This document shows, one piece after another, positions 8,673 through 17,566 of a stretch of 64,000 nucleotides of DNA (within the stretch, counting starts at the first letter, position 1; each line of letters starts with the position of its first letter). The stretch lies in assembly GCF_014652395.1 (NCBI RefSeq), contig NZ_BMYS01000002.1, positions 1 through 64,000 of the forward strand, read 5' to 3'. The notes under the pieces were generated by a model. The model was not told the origin of the DNA and ran no database searches. It was given only the letters and a program-made list of their open reading frames with translations. The DNA is from Advenella faeciporci. Lineage in GTDB: Bacteria > Pseudomonadota > Gammaproteobacteria > Burkholderiales > Burkholderiaceae_B. Both the position numbers and the translations under genes were made by a program.

Positions 8673-10079
8673 ATGGCGCAAACACTTTACGATAAACTCT
8701 GGGATGCCCACGTCGTGGACCAGGGAGAAGACGGTACCTGTTTATTGTACATAGACCGTCAATTGTTGCATGAAGTAACCAGTCCGCAGGCCTTTGAAGG
8801 CCTGACTCTTGCCGGACGCAAGCCATGGCGTTTAAGCGCCAACCTGGCAGTGGCCGATCACAACGTGCCCACTAAAGACAGGGCAGAAGGTATTGCAGAC
8901 CCTGTCTCCAGGCTGCAGGTTGATACCTTGGACAAAAACTGTGAAAGCTTTGGTATCACCGAGTTCCGTATGAATGACATGCGTCAGGGAATTGTGCACG
9001 TGATTGGCCCTGAGCAGGGGGCAACTTTACCAGGCATGACTGTTGTTTGTGGCGACTCGCATACCAGTACACATGGTGCGATGGGTGCCTTGGCTTTTGG
9101 TATTGGCACATCTGAGGTAGAGCACGTTTTGGCCACCCAGACACTGTTGATGAAAAAGAACAAAAACATGCTCATCAAGGTAGAAGGGGAGCTGCCTTTC
9201 GGTTGTACGGCGAAAGACGTGGTATTACATATTATTGGCGTGATTGGCACTGCTGGCGGTACAGGCCATGCCATAGAATTTGCTGGCAGCACCATTCGTG
9301 CCCTGTCAGTTGAAGGTCGCATGACCGTGTGTAATATGGCCATCGAGGCAGGTGCCCGTTCAGGCATGGTGGCCGTTGATGAAAAAACCATTGAGTACTT
9401 CCGTGGCCGTCCTTATTCGCCAACCGGCATTTTGTGGGATGAAGCCGTCAAATACTGGAAAACATTGCACTCTGATGAAGGCGCAAAATTCGATACGGTA
9501 GTGGAAATCAATGCCAAAGACATCAAGCCACAGGTTACCTGGGGTACCTCACCTGAAATGGTGCTTTCCATTGAAGACCGCATTCCCGACCCTGACAAGG
9601 AAAAAGATGACGTGCGTCGCAGTGGCATGGAACGGGCGCTTGAGTATATGGGTCTGAAACCCAACACGCCTATCCAGGATATTCGGATCGATCGGGTTTT
9701 TATTGGTTCCTGTACCAACTCCCGCATTGAGGATTTGCGTGCCGCTGCCAAGGTGGCCCGTGGCAAGCATGTGGCCTCAAACGTTATCCAGGCCATGGTG
9801 GTGCCAGGTTCCGGTCTGGTCAAGAAACAGGCTGAACAGGAAGGTCTGGATAAAATCTTTATTGAAGCCGGTTTCGAGTGGCGTGAACCAGGCTGCTCAA
9901 TGTGCCTGGCCATGAATGCCGACCGTCTTGAACCCGGTGAGCGTTGTGCCTCAACCTCAAACCGGAACTTTGAAGGCCGTCAGGGTCAGGGTGGGCGTAC
10001 CCATCTGGTCAGCCCTGCCATGGCTGCTGCCGCTGCAATTGCCGGTCATTTTGTTGATGTCAGAAAATTAGGAAACTGA
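8673..10079 (+). CDS. leuC: 3-isopropylmalate dehydratase, large subunit
   Basis: A 468-residue aconitase-family subunit that with LeuD isomerises 2-isopropylmalate to 3-isopropylmalate in leucine synthesis. 4Fe-4S ligand motifs are visible: [27 protein letters not shown] and [11 protein letters not shown]. The ATG at 8673 follows a GGAG site (8662-8665) and gives the standard [11 protein letters not shown] start; the open frame continues 47 codons upstream with no family similarity, so that part is excluded. leuD starts one base after the stop. Confidence 0.97.
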   Translation: MAQTLYDKLWDAHVVDQGEDGTCLLYIDRQLLHEVTSPQAFEGLTLAGRKPWRLSANLAVADHNVPTKDRAEGIADPVSRLQVDTLDKNCESFGITEFRMNDMRQGIVHVIGPEQGATLPGMTVVCGDSHTSTHGAMGALAFGIGTSEVEHVLATQTLLMKKNKNMLIKVEGELPFGCTAKDVVLHIIGVIGTAGGTGHAIEFAGSTIRALSVEGRMTVCNMAIEAGARSGMVAVDEKTIEYFRGRPYSPTGILWDEAVKYWKTLHSDEGAKFDTVVEINAKDIKPQVTWGTSPEMVLSIEDRIPDPDKEKDDVRRSGMERALEYMGLKPNTPIQDIRIDRVFIGSCTNSRIEDLRAAAKVARGKHVASNVIQAMVVPGSGLVKKQAEQEGLDKIFIEAGFEWREPGCSMCLAMNADRLEPGERCASTSNRNFEGRQGQGGRTHLVSPAMAAAAAIAGHFVDVRKLGN

Positions 10080-10080
10080 A

Positions 10081-10737
10081 ATGGAAGCTTTTACAACACA
10101 TGAAGGCCTTGTAGCCCCCTTGGACCGTGAGAATGTGGACACAGACCTGATTATTCCCAAGCAGTTTCTGAAATCCATCAAACGTACCGGTTTTGGTCCT
10201 AACCTGTTTGACGAATTGCGTTATCTGGATCATGGCGAGCCAGGCATGGATAACAGCAAACGCCCGCTGAACCCCGATTTTGTCTTGAACCAGCCCCGCT
10301 ATCAGGGCGCTTCAATTTTGCTTGCCCGTAAAAACTTTGGTTGCGGTTCAAGCCGTGAACATGCTCCCTGGGCGCTTACCCAATACGGTTTCAAGGCTAT
10401 TATTGCACCGTCTTATGCGGATATTTTCTTCAATAACAGCTTCAAGAATGGCCTGTTGCCCATTGTGCTTTCAGAACTGGAAGTGTCTCGCCTGTTTGAT
10501 GAGGTGAAGGGTTTTGCCGGTTATAAACTGCGCATTGATCTGGAGCGTCAGGTTGTGATTGCAGCCGATGGCCGTGAAATGCCCTTCCAGATTGACGGGT
10601 TCCGCAAACATTGTCTGCTGAACGGGTTTGATGATATCAGCCTTACCTTGCAAAAGTCAGACAAGATCAGGGCTTTTGAGGCAGAACGCCTGGCCCGTCA
10701 TCCATGGCTTGAAGGCAATGCCGGCTTGGTTAAATAA
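10081..10737 (+). CDS. leuD: 3-isopropylmalate dehydratase, small subunit
   Basis: A 218-residue swivel-domain partner of LeuC. It shows the [15 protein letters not shown] start and the [17 protein letters not shown] substrate-binding motif. The start is almost contiguous with the leuC stop, indicating translational coupling; leuB follows 12 bases later. Confidence 0.97.
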   Translation: MEAFTTHEGLVAPLDRENVDTDLIIPKQFLKSIKRTGFGPNLFDELRYLDHGEPGMDNSKRPLNPDFVLNQPRYQGASILLARKNFGCGSSREHAPWALTQYGFKAIIAPSYADIFFNNSFKNGLLPIVLSELEVSRLFDEVKGFAGYKLRIDLERQVVIAADGREMPFQIDGFRKHCLLNGFDDISLTLQKSDKIRAFEAERLARHPWLEGNAGLVK

Positions 10738-10749
10738 CAGGATACTTAC

Positions 10750-11826
10750 ATGACTTATAAAATTGCAGTATTGCCAGGTGATGGCATTGGAAAAGAAATT
10801 GTGGATCAGGCTGTGCGCGTGTTAACCGCGCTTAAGCTGGATATTGCACTTGAAGAGGCACCGGTTGGTGGGGCTGCTTACGATCAATTGGGGCATCCTT
10901 TGCCACCCTCAACACTGGAACTGGCTAAAAATTCAAATGCCATCCTGTTTGGTGCGGTAGGTGACTGGAAATATGATTCTTTGCCACGTGAGCATCGCCC
11001 CGAACAGGCTATCCTGGGTTTGCGTAAAAACATGGGCTTGTTTGCCAACCTGCGTCCCGCCATTCTTTACCCGCAACTGGCCAATGCCTCTTCCCTTAAG
11101 CCCGAAGTGGTTTCCGGCCTGGATATCCTGATTGTCCGGGAGCTGACTGGCGATATTTATTTCGGTACGCCACGCGGTGTCCGTACCGCCGAAGACGGTG
11201 CTTTCAAGGGTGAGCAGGAAGGTTTTGATACCATGCGTTACGCCGAAACCGAGGTGCGCCGGATTGCCAGAATCGCCTTTGAAGCAGCCCGCAAGCGTAA
11301 TGGCAAATTATGCAGTGTTGACAAGGCCAATGTACTGGAAACATCCCAGTTCTGGCGTGACATCATGATTGATGTGTCCAAACAGTACCCTGATGTTGCC
11401 CTGACTCATATGTATGTCGATAACGCCGCCATGCAGCTGGTTCGTGCTCCCAAAGAGTTTGACGTGATCGTTACCGGTAACCTGTTCGGTGACATCCTGT
11501 CTGATGAGGCAGCCATGTTGACGGGCTCCATTGGCATGTTGCCTTCTGCATCCCTGAATGCATCCAACCAGGGCCTGTATGAACCCAGCCATGGGTCGGC
11601 TCCGGATATTGCCGGTAAAAACATTGCCAACCCCTTGGCGACTATTTTATCTGCCGCGATGCTGTTGCGTTATTCACTTAATGAATCGGCTGCGGCAGAC
11701 AAAATTGAAGAGGCCGTCCGCCAGGTACTGGCTCAAGGGTTGCGTACAGCCGACATTTATGAAGAGGGAACGGAAAAAGTTTCAACTTCTCAAATGGGTG
11801 ATGCTGTATTGAAGGCATTAAGCTGA
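10750..11826 (+). CDS. leuB: 3-isopropylmalate dehydrogenase
   Basis: A 358-residue NAD-dependent oxidative decarboxylase producing 2-oxoisocaproate precursor in leucine synthesis. It carries [10 protein letters not shown] at the N-terminus, [10 protein letters not shown], the DKANVL metal/substrate region and the [25 protein letters not shown] plus [14 protein letters not shown] signatures of the decarboxylating dehydrogenase family. Third gene of leuCDB; 126 bases separate it from asd. Confidence 0.97.
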   Translation: MTYKIAVLPGDGIGKEIVDQAVRVLTALKLDIALEEAPVGGAAYDQLGHPLPPSTLELAKNSNAILFGAVGDWKYDSLPREHRPEQAILGLRKNMGLFANLRPAILYPQLANASSLKPEVVSGLDILIVRELTGDIYFGTPRGVRTAEDGAFKGEQEGFDTMRYAETEVRRIARIAFEAARKRNGKLCSVDKANVLETSQFWRDIMIDVSKQYPDVALTHMYVDNAAMQLVRAPKEFDVIVTGNLFGDILSDEAAMLTGSIGMLPSASLNASNQGLYEPSHGSAPDIAGKNIANPLATILSAAMLLRYSLNESAAADKIEEAVRQVLAQGLRTADIYEEGTEKVSTSQMGDAVLKALS

Positions 11827-11952
11827 TATAGTGTTGTAATATAAGCACTTAACAGTAAAGAGGGGCTTGTTGCGTAGGCAGGGATCTGCCAGCGTGACAG
11901 TGTCCCTTTTGTTGTCTGAATTTTTTGTAATTTGAAATTTTGTGAGTTAAAA

Positions 11953-13083
11953 ATGACACAATCTGTCGGTTTGGTCGGTTGGCGCGGGATGGTAGGCTCT
12001 GTTCTCATGCAGCGTATGCGTGATGAAGGGGATTTCAATCTTATTAATCCTGTCTTTTTCTCTACCAGCAATGCGGGTGGCTCTGCGCCTGCCTGGGCGC
12101 AAGGCGCCGGTCCGCTGCAAAATGCCTACGATATAGAGGCGCTTAAGAAGCTGCCTATTATTCTGACGGCACAGGGCGGAGACTACACGACAGAAGTGTT
12201 TCCAAAGCTGCGTGCTGCCGGTTGGGATGGCATCTGGATCGATGCCGCCAGTTCATTGCGCATGAAAGACGATGCCATTATTGTGCTTGATCCGGTTAAC
12301 CGTGGCGTGATTGATGCCGCGCTTGCCAAAGGCGTTAAAAACTTCATTGGTGGCAACTGCACAGTCAGCTGTATGCTAATGGGGCTGGCCGGTTTGTTCC
12401 AGCAAGACCTTATTGAATGGATGACCAGCATGACTTATCAGGCGGCTTCCGGTGGTGGTGCCAAGCATATGCGCGAACTTATCACGCAATTCGGCTTGCT
12501 GAATGCCTCGGTCAAACCCCTGTTGGACGATCCCGCCTCAGCAATTCTGGAAATTGATCGTCAGCTGCTGGCTGCCCAGAAAGATGATGCTTTGCCCCAT
12601 GAGAATTTTGGCGTGCCATTGGCTGGTAACCTGATTCCCTGGATTGACAAAGACCTTGAAAACGGGCAGTCCCGTGAAGAGTGGAAAGCCGAAGCCGAGA
12701 CCAATAAAATTCTTGGTCGTGGAGAGGGTTTTGGCAGTGATCCCGTACGTATTGATGGATTGTGCGTTCGTATTGGCGCCATGCGTTGCCACAGCCAGGC
12801 TTTAACCATTAAGCTTAAACGTGATGTGCCCCTGGATGAAATTACCGATATCCTTAAGCAGGGTACACAGTGGGCCAAAGTGGTTCCCAATACCAAAGAA
12901 GCTTCCATGGAATGGTTAACACCGGTTGCAACAACCGGTACTTTGGATATCCCTGTTGGCAGACTGCGTAAAATGTCCATGGGCCCTGAATATCTAAGCG
13001 CCTTTACCGTGGGTGACCAGTTGCTGTGGGGGGCTGCCGAGCCTTTGCGCCGTATGCTGCGTATTGCGATTGGTGAGCTGTAG
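11953..13083 (+). CDS. asd: Aspartate-semialdehyde dehydrogenase
   Basis: A 376-residue NADP-dependent enzyme reducing aspartyl phosphate to aspartate semialdehyde, feeding lysine, threonine and methionine synthesis. The start [22 protein letters not shown] holds the dinucleotide-binding loop; [12 protein letters not shown] contains the catalytic Cys; [17 protein letters not shown] holds the active-site His. The ATG at 11953 is preferred over an in-frame start seven codons earlier because it matches the family N-terminus. In this organism it also feeds the dapC-dapD-dapE genes 9 kb away. Confidence 0.96.
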   Translation: MTQSVGLVGWRGMVGSVLMQRMRDEGDFNLINPVFFSTSNAGGSAPAWAQGAGPLQNAYDIEALKKLPIILTAQGGDYTTEVFPKLRAAGWDGIWIDAASSLRMKDDAIIVLDPVNRGVIDAALAKGVKNFIGGNCTVSCMLMGLAGLFQQDLIEWMTSMTYQAASGGGAKHMRELITQFGLLNASVKPLLDDPASAILEIDRQLLAAQKDDALPHENFGVPLAGNLIPWIDKDLENGQSREEWKAEAETNKILGRGEGFGSDPVRIDGLCVRIGAMRCHSQALTIKLKRDVPLDEITDILKQGTQWAKVVPNTKEASMEWLTPVATTGTLDIPVGRLRKMSMGPEYLSAFTVGDQLLWGAAEPLRRMLRIAIGEL

Positions 13084-13085
13084 TC

Positions 13086-13286
13086 ATGAATTTACCTGCC
13101 TGGCTGGCCAATGAAACGGCTGTGTTGATTATTGCAGTTTGTCTTGTCATGCTCATTGTGCCTGCGGTGGCGATTGCGGTTCTTAAAAAAAAGGTCGCGC
13201 AGCAACCGAAAATGATGTCTGATGGGGAATTGAAGGCAAAACTGGAAAAAATCAACCTTGATCTTGATTCTCCAGAGAGCAAGTAA
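13086..13286 (+). CDS. 66-residue single-pass membrane protein in the usual fimV slot
   Basis: The start lies three bases after the asd stop, and truA begins eight bases after its stop, so it is translated within the same operon. One hydrophobic helix spans residues 12-34, followed by a basic KKK and a short acidic tail ending LDLDSPESK. In many beta- and gammaproteobacteria the asd-truA gap is occupied by the very long peptidoglycan-associated protein FimV/TspA. This product keeps only a membrane anchor and an acidic segment. Whether it is a reduced FimV or an unrelated protein cannot be decided here. Confidence 0.6.
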   Translation: MNLPAWLANETAVLIIAVCLVMLIVPAVAIAVLKKKVAQQPKMMSDGELKAKLEKINLDLDSPESK

Positions 13287-13294
13287 GCCTGTTT

Positions 13295-14125
13295 ATGGAT
13301 ATCAAAACCGAATTGCCATTAAAAAGAATAGCCTTGGGGGTGGCCTATAACGGCACCCCTTATTATGGCTGGCAAACCCAGCCAAATGGCCAAACGGTAC
13401 AAGATAAGCTTGAAGCGGCGTTGCGGCAGTTTACAACGCAGGCAACATCCACCATTTGTGCCGGACGCACTGATACCGGTGTACACGCACTTTCCCAGGT
13501 CGTTCACATAGATACACAGGCTGTGCGTCGTGATGAATCCTGGGTCAGGGGGCTGAATGCTTTGTTGCCCGATAGTATTTCGGTACGTTGGGCCAAAGAA
13601 GTGGCTCCGGATTTCAATGCTCGCTTTTCCGCCTGTTCCAGGACTTATGTGTATGTACTCAGGAACGAACGCATCTTGTCACCGCATTGGGTGGGCAGGG
13701 CAGGCTGGGATTTTCATCCCTTGAACCTTGAGGCCATGTGCAAGGCAGCTGAACACCTGGTGGGTACGCATGATTTCAGCAGTTTTCGCTCATCCCAGTG
13801 CCAGGCGGCCAGCCCGGTCAGAACCTTGGAATTGCTAAGGATAGAAAAGCAGGGTACTTTTATTGTTTTTACATTAAAAGCCAATGCTTTTTTACACCAT
13901 ATGGTGCGCAATATCATCGGCTCTTTGGTGTATGTGGGTAAAGGGCGTTTCCCAAGTGAGTGGGTGGCATCGTTGCTCCAGGAAAAAGATCGCAAATTTG
14001 CAGCTCCCACCTTCATGTCTGACGGCTTGTATTTGGCCCACGTTGATTACCCCGAAGAATATGGCCTGAATTCATTCAGTCAGTTCAATCCTCACCAACC
14101 TTTACGTTCCCTGTTTCAGGCCTAA
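13295..14125 (+). CDS. truA: tRNA pseudouridine(38-40) synthase
   Basis: A 276-residue TruA, which makes pseudouridine at positions 38-40 of the anticodon arm. Motifs present are [14 protein letters not shown], the catalytic Asp motif [17 protein letters not shown] and the C-terminal [17 protein letters not shown]. Length is within family range. It follows asd and the short membrane protein closely and is the last gene of that run. Confidence 0.96.
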   Translation: MDIKTELPLKRIALGVAYNGTPYYGWQTQPNGQTVQDKLEAALRQFTTQATSTICAGRTDTGVHALSQVVHIDTQAVRRDESWVRGLNALLPDSISVRWAKEVAPDFNARFSACSRTYVYVLRNERILSPHWVGRAGWDFHPLNLEAMCKAAEHLVGTHDFSSFRSSQCQAASPVRTLELLRIEKQGTFIVFTLKANAFLHHMVRNIIGSLVYVGKGRFPSEWVASLLQEKDRKFAAPTFMSDGLYLAHVDYPEEYGLNSFSQFNPHQPLRSLFQA

Positions 14126-14364
14126 GGAAAACGTGAGCACGGTGTAAATCTGCATGAATAAATCCCATGCCAATTCTGGTTTGTCAAACTAAAATTGCGT
14201 CAAGGGTTAATCTCGGCTTACAAAATGTGGTTAATCAGTTATCATCTTGCATCCCGGAATACATCCGGATCGTTCAGATAAAAAAATATATTCAGCGGAT
14301 ATCCTTTATTTAGCGTGTCCGGGCCTGAATATCAATGGGTTTATGTTTTACTATTGAGAGCTTC

Positions 14365-14973
14365 ATGGGTTTTTTACTTTCCATTTCACGGCTGATAGAT
14401 TCGCTCAATACCTTTACAGGCAAGTTTGTTACCTGGTTAACGCTTCTTGTGGTGGTGATTAGTGCCGGAAATGCCGTTTTTCGCAAAGTGTTTCATATCA
14501 GCTCCAATGCCTGGCTTGAAATCCAGTGGTATTTGTTTGGGGCAATTTTCCTGCTTGCCGCCGGTTATACCTTCCTGAAAAACGAACATGTACGTGTTGA
14601 TATTCTTTCACAGCGTATGTCCGAGCGTACGCAGGTCAAAATTGACCTGGTCTGCGTGTTGCTGTTCATGCTTCCGGTCTGCGGCTTGATCATTTATCTG
14701 TCATGGCCTTTTTTCATGTTGTCTTATGAAACCCTGGAGCAGTCTTCCAATACTGGTGGTCTGGTTCGCTGGCCGATAAAACTGTTAATTCCGATTGGTT
14801 TCCTGTTGCTGGCATTATCCGGTATCTCTCATATCATAAAATGCACGGCTTTCCTTGGTGGTCATGGGCCTAATCCATTGGCTCGCCAAAGCACTAAATC
14901 ATCTGAAGAATTGCTGGCAGAAGAAATTGCCCGTGAAGCGGCACAGCGTGAACAGCAGGCAGGAGTGAAATAA
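14365..14973 (+). CDS. TRAP transporter small permease (DctQ family)
   Basis: About 202 residues with four membrane helices (roughly residues 20-40, 50-68, 95-118 and 135-155) and a hydrophilic, Glu/Gln-rich C-terminal tail, as in DctQ subunits of Na+-driven TRAP transporters. The ATG at 14365 with a GAGAG site upstream is preferred over the ATG at 14335, which has none. The large permease starts two bases after the stop. Substrate unknown; no binding protein is nearby. Confidence 0.82.
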   Translation: MGFLLSISRLIDSLNTFTGKFVTWLTLLVVVISAGNAVFRKVFHISSNAWLEIQWYLFGAIFLLAAGYTFLKNEHVRVDILSQRMSERTQVKIDLVCVLLFMLPVCGLIIYLSWPFFMLSYETLEQSSNTGGLVRWPIKLLIPIGFLLLALSGISHIIKCTAFLGGHGPNPLARQSTKSSEELLAEEIAREAAQREQQAGVK

Positions 14974-14975
14974 GC

Positions 14976-16667
14976 ATGGAATTCATCATCAATAACATGC
15001 CGCCAATCATGTTCCTGACCCTGATTGGCTTTTTGCTGTTAGGCTTTCCGGTCGCATTTTCTCTGGCGGCAAACGGTATTTTGTACTGTTTGCTGGGTAT
15101 TTTCATGGGAGAGTTTACCTTTGCCTTCCTTCAGGCCTTGCCTGAACGTATTTTTGGCATTGTACAAAATGACTCCCTGCTGGCGGTACCGTTCTTTACT
15201 TTAATGGGGCTTGTGCTTGAACGATCGGGGATGGCCGAAGACCTGCTTGAGACGATTGGCCAATTGTTTGGCCCCATCCGCGGAGGTCTTGCCATTGCCG
15301 TTGTTGTCGTGGGAGCCATGCTGGCGGCCACCACCGGGGTGGTTTCCGCATCGGTCATTTCCATGGGCTTGATTTCCCTGCCCATCATGTTGCGTTATGG
15401 CTATGATCGCAAGCTGGCAACCGGGGTCATTGCCGCCTCGGGAACCCTGTCGCAAATCATCCCGCCGTCTTTGGTGCTTATCGTTCTGGCCGATCAGCTT
15501 GGCCGTTCAATTGGCGATATGTACCGTGGCGCCATTGTGCCGGGCTTTTTGCTAACTGGCACATACATTCTATATATTATTATTTCATCCATCATTAAAC
15601 CTTCATCAGCACCCGCATTGCCTGAAGAAGCGCGTGTTTATAATGAACCCAATGGCAGCCGGGGTCTTGGATCCCTGCTGGTGGTTACATTGATTGCCGC
15701 TGTTGCTGCCTATTATCTGGACAGTATTCTGGTCAGCGAGAGTGCGCCTGTTGATGAAAAAGTGGTGGTTTCCCTATTGTTATGGGGCGTGATTGCTTTT
15801 GTGATTGCCCTGGTTAACAAGTTTCTTCGTTTAGGCTTGCTGTCGCGTATTGCCGAACGGGTGATCTTTGTGATGGTTCCCCCCATGTTCCTGATTTTTC
15901 TGGTGCTTGGAACCATTTTTATCGGGGTGGCTACGCCAACAGAGGGCGGCGCGATGGGGGCGGTTGGCTCCATTTTGCTGGCCATGTCGCGGGGCAGGTT
16001 AAGTCTGGATCTTTTGAAACAGGCTATGGAGACCACCACCAAAATCACCAGTTTTGTGGTGTTTATTCTGGTGGGTTCAACCATCTTCACCCTTACTTTT
16101 ACCGGGTTTGGGGGCCAGGTCTGGGTTCATCACCTGTTTGAGTCATTGCCGGGTGGGCAGTTTGGCTTTCTGGTTGTTGTCAGTATTGCCGTTTTCTTCC
16201 TGGCATTCTTCCTGGACTTTTTCGAGCTGGCTTTTATCGTGGTACCGTTATTGGGTCCTGTTGCAGAAAGCATGGGCATTGATTTGATCTGGTTCGGGGT
16301 GTTACTGGCCGTGAATATGCAAACATCGTTTATTCATCCGCCGTTTGGATTTGCCCTCTTTTACCTGCGTTCAGTGGCAGCCAAGGATGATTACATAGAC
16401 AAAATAACCGGCAAGCTGATTACCAAGGTAACAACCGGGGATATCTACAAGGGCTCCATCGCCTTTATTGTTATCCAGTTGCTGATGGTGGCCTTGGTCA
16501 TGTACTGGCCTGATGTGGTCATGCACTACAAAGGGCAGGGCTCTGGGGTTGATCCAAGTACGATCATTATTGATAGCGGTGCCGGTTCTTACGGTTCGGA
16601 TCCTTACGGTTCACCTAGTCCGTATGGCGGAGACGGTTTTTCCAGTCCTGCCGATGCCTTCAAGTAG
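14976..16667 (+). CDS. TRAP transporter large permease (DctM family)
   Basis: A 563-residue multi-spanning DctM-type subunit. Typical segments are PFFTLMGLVLERSGMAEDLLETIGQLFG, ASGTLSQIIPPSLVLIVLADQ and the PTEGGAMGAVGS motif. It is longer than average DctM (about 430) because of an extra middle insertion with two more hydrophobic segments (residues 225-290) and a Gly/Ser/Tyr/Pro-rich C-terminal tail. This matches the large subtype seen in Burkholderiales. The gene pair lies between truA and trpF and lacks a DctP partner in the window. Confidence 0.88.
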   Translation: MEFIINNMPPIMFLTLIGFLLLGFPVAFSLAANGILYCLLGIFMGEFTFAFLQALPERIFGIVQNDSLLAVPFFTLMGLVLERSGMAEDLLETIGQLFGPIRGGLAIAVVVVGAMLAATTGVVSASVISMGLISLPIMLRYGYDRKLATGVIAASGTLSQIIPPSLVLIVLADQLGRSIGDMYRGAIVPGFLLTGTYILYIIISSIIKPSSAPALPEEARVYNEPNGSRGLGSLLVVTLIAAVAAYYLDSILVSESAPVDEKVVVSLLLWGVIAFVIALVNKFLRLGLLSRIAERVIFVMVPPMFLIFLVLGTIFIGVATPTEGGAMGAVGSILLAMSRGRLSLDLLKQAMETTTKITSFVVFILVGSTIFTLTFTGFGGQVWVHHLFESLPGGQFGFLVVVSIAVFFLAFFLDFFELAFIVVPLLGPVAESMGIDLIWFGVLLAVNMQTSFIHPPFGFALFYLRSVAAKDDYIDKITGKLITKVTTGDIYKGSIAFIVIQLLMVALVMYWPDVVMHYKGQGSGVDPSTIIIDSGAGSYGSDPYGSPSPYGGDGFSSPADAFK

Positions 16668-16790
16668 AAGCTGTCAAGCCGAGTGCCAGCCGGGTTCGAG
16701 TCTCTGTGCAGGCACCGGCTGGTCTAAGTAATTAATTTCAAATAAGTTTGTGGCTTTTTATAAAAAAAGCATCCTGGACATACATTCATT

Positions 16791-17432
16791 ATGAGAACAC
16801 GGGTAAAAATTTGCGGCTTGCGCAGCAAAGAAGACATCCATATGGTGGCTGATGCAGGTGCAGATGCCATTGGTCTGGTTGTTTATGCCAGCAGTAAACG
16901 GGCAGTCAGCGTGCAAGAGGCTGTTTTATTGCGTCGCGAGATTCCCGCTTTTGTTTCTGCCGTGGTGCTGGTGGTTAATGCCAGCCAGGCAGACATAGAA
17001 CAAATCATTCATGATGTCAAACCCACTTTATTGCAGTTTCATGGTGATGAATCCGCTGAGTTTTGTGAGCAGTTCCGGTTTCCCTATATCCGGGCATTAA
17101 GGGTTGGCGGGGGTTCATTGCTTTCGCCAGACGCGGTTGCCCGAGAGGTACAAAAATACCCTAATGCCAGCGGTTTTTTGTTTGATGCTTACAGTGCAGG
17201 ATATGGTGGTTCGGGCTTGACCTTTGACTTGTCTTTGCTGGAAAAAGTGCGTGAAATTCTGCCAGCCAGAAAAATCATCATTGCCGGTGGCCTGAATGCC
17301 GGTAATGTGCAGCAACTCATCAGGGATGTAAAACCCTACGCCATTGATTTGAGCAGTGGGGTAGAGTCTGCGCCTGGGGTGAAATCAGCAGAAAAAACCC
17401 GCGCCTTCATGCAGCAAGTGGCAAACGCCTGA
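16791..17432 (+). CDS. trpF: Phosphoribosylanthranilate isomerase
   Basis: A 213-residue TIM-barrel enzyme of tryptophan synthesis (PRA to CdRP). It begins RVKICGLRSKEDI with the catalytic Cys, has LLQFHGDES, and ends with the phosphate-binding IIAGGLNAGNV and AIDLSSGVESAPGVK with the catalytic Asp. In related genomes trpB, trpA or accD follow; here the next gene is on the opposite strand after a repeat cluster, so trpF appears to stand alone. Confidence 0.95.
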   Translation: MRTRVKICGLRSKEDIHMVADAGADAIGLVVYASSKRAVSVQEAVLLRREIPAFVSAVVLVVNASQADIEQIIHDVKPTLLQFHGDESAEFCEQFRFPYIRALRVGGGSLLSPDAVAREVQKYPNASGFLFDAYSAGYGGSGLTFDLSLLEKVREILPARKIIIAGGLNAGNVQQLIRDVKPYAIDLSSGVESAPGVKSAEKTRAFMQQVANA

Positions 17433-17468
17433 GTTACCGAACGCAAATCTGCGTGTATAGAAGGATTT

Positions 17469-17546
17469 CATTCCCACGCAGAGCATGGGAATGAGAAAAA
17501 CATCTGAGTTGCTGTACTCGTTCCCATGCTCCAGCGTGGGAACGAA
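17469..17546. repeat. Pair of GTTCCCACGC-type palindromic repeats
   Basis: Two copies of one palindrome: TTCCCACGC-AGAG-CATGGGAA (17471-17492) and TTCCCATGC-TCCA-GCGTGGGAA (17521-17542), followed by a partial GGGAACG. The related motif next to the IS end at 112-150 shows they belong to one dispersed family. They fill the gap between the converging ends of trpF and the ABC-F gene, where such REP-like elements usually lie. Confidence 0.7.
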
Positions 17547-17566
17547 AGTGTGCAAGGGAACGCCTG

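Noticed and set aside
16683-16722. tRNA-3'-end-like sequence (GGTTCGAGTC then GCACC) after dctM, a possible attachment site
   Set aside because: The T-stem does not pair and there is no intact matching tRNA in the window; the CCAGCCGG/CCGGCTGG hairpin explains the stretch as well.
17469-17546. Considered as a CRISPR fragment
   Set aside because: Only two palindromic units of inverted, not direct, organisation with no regular spacers and no cas genes.
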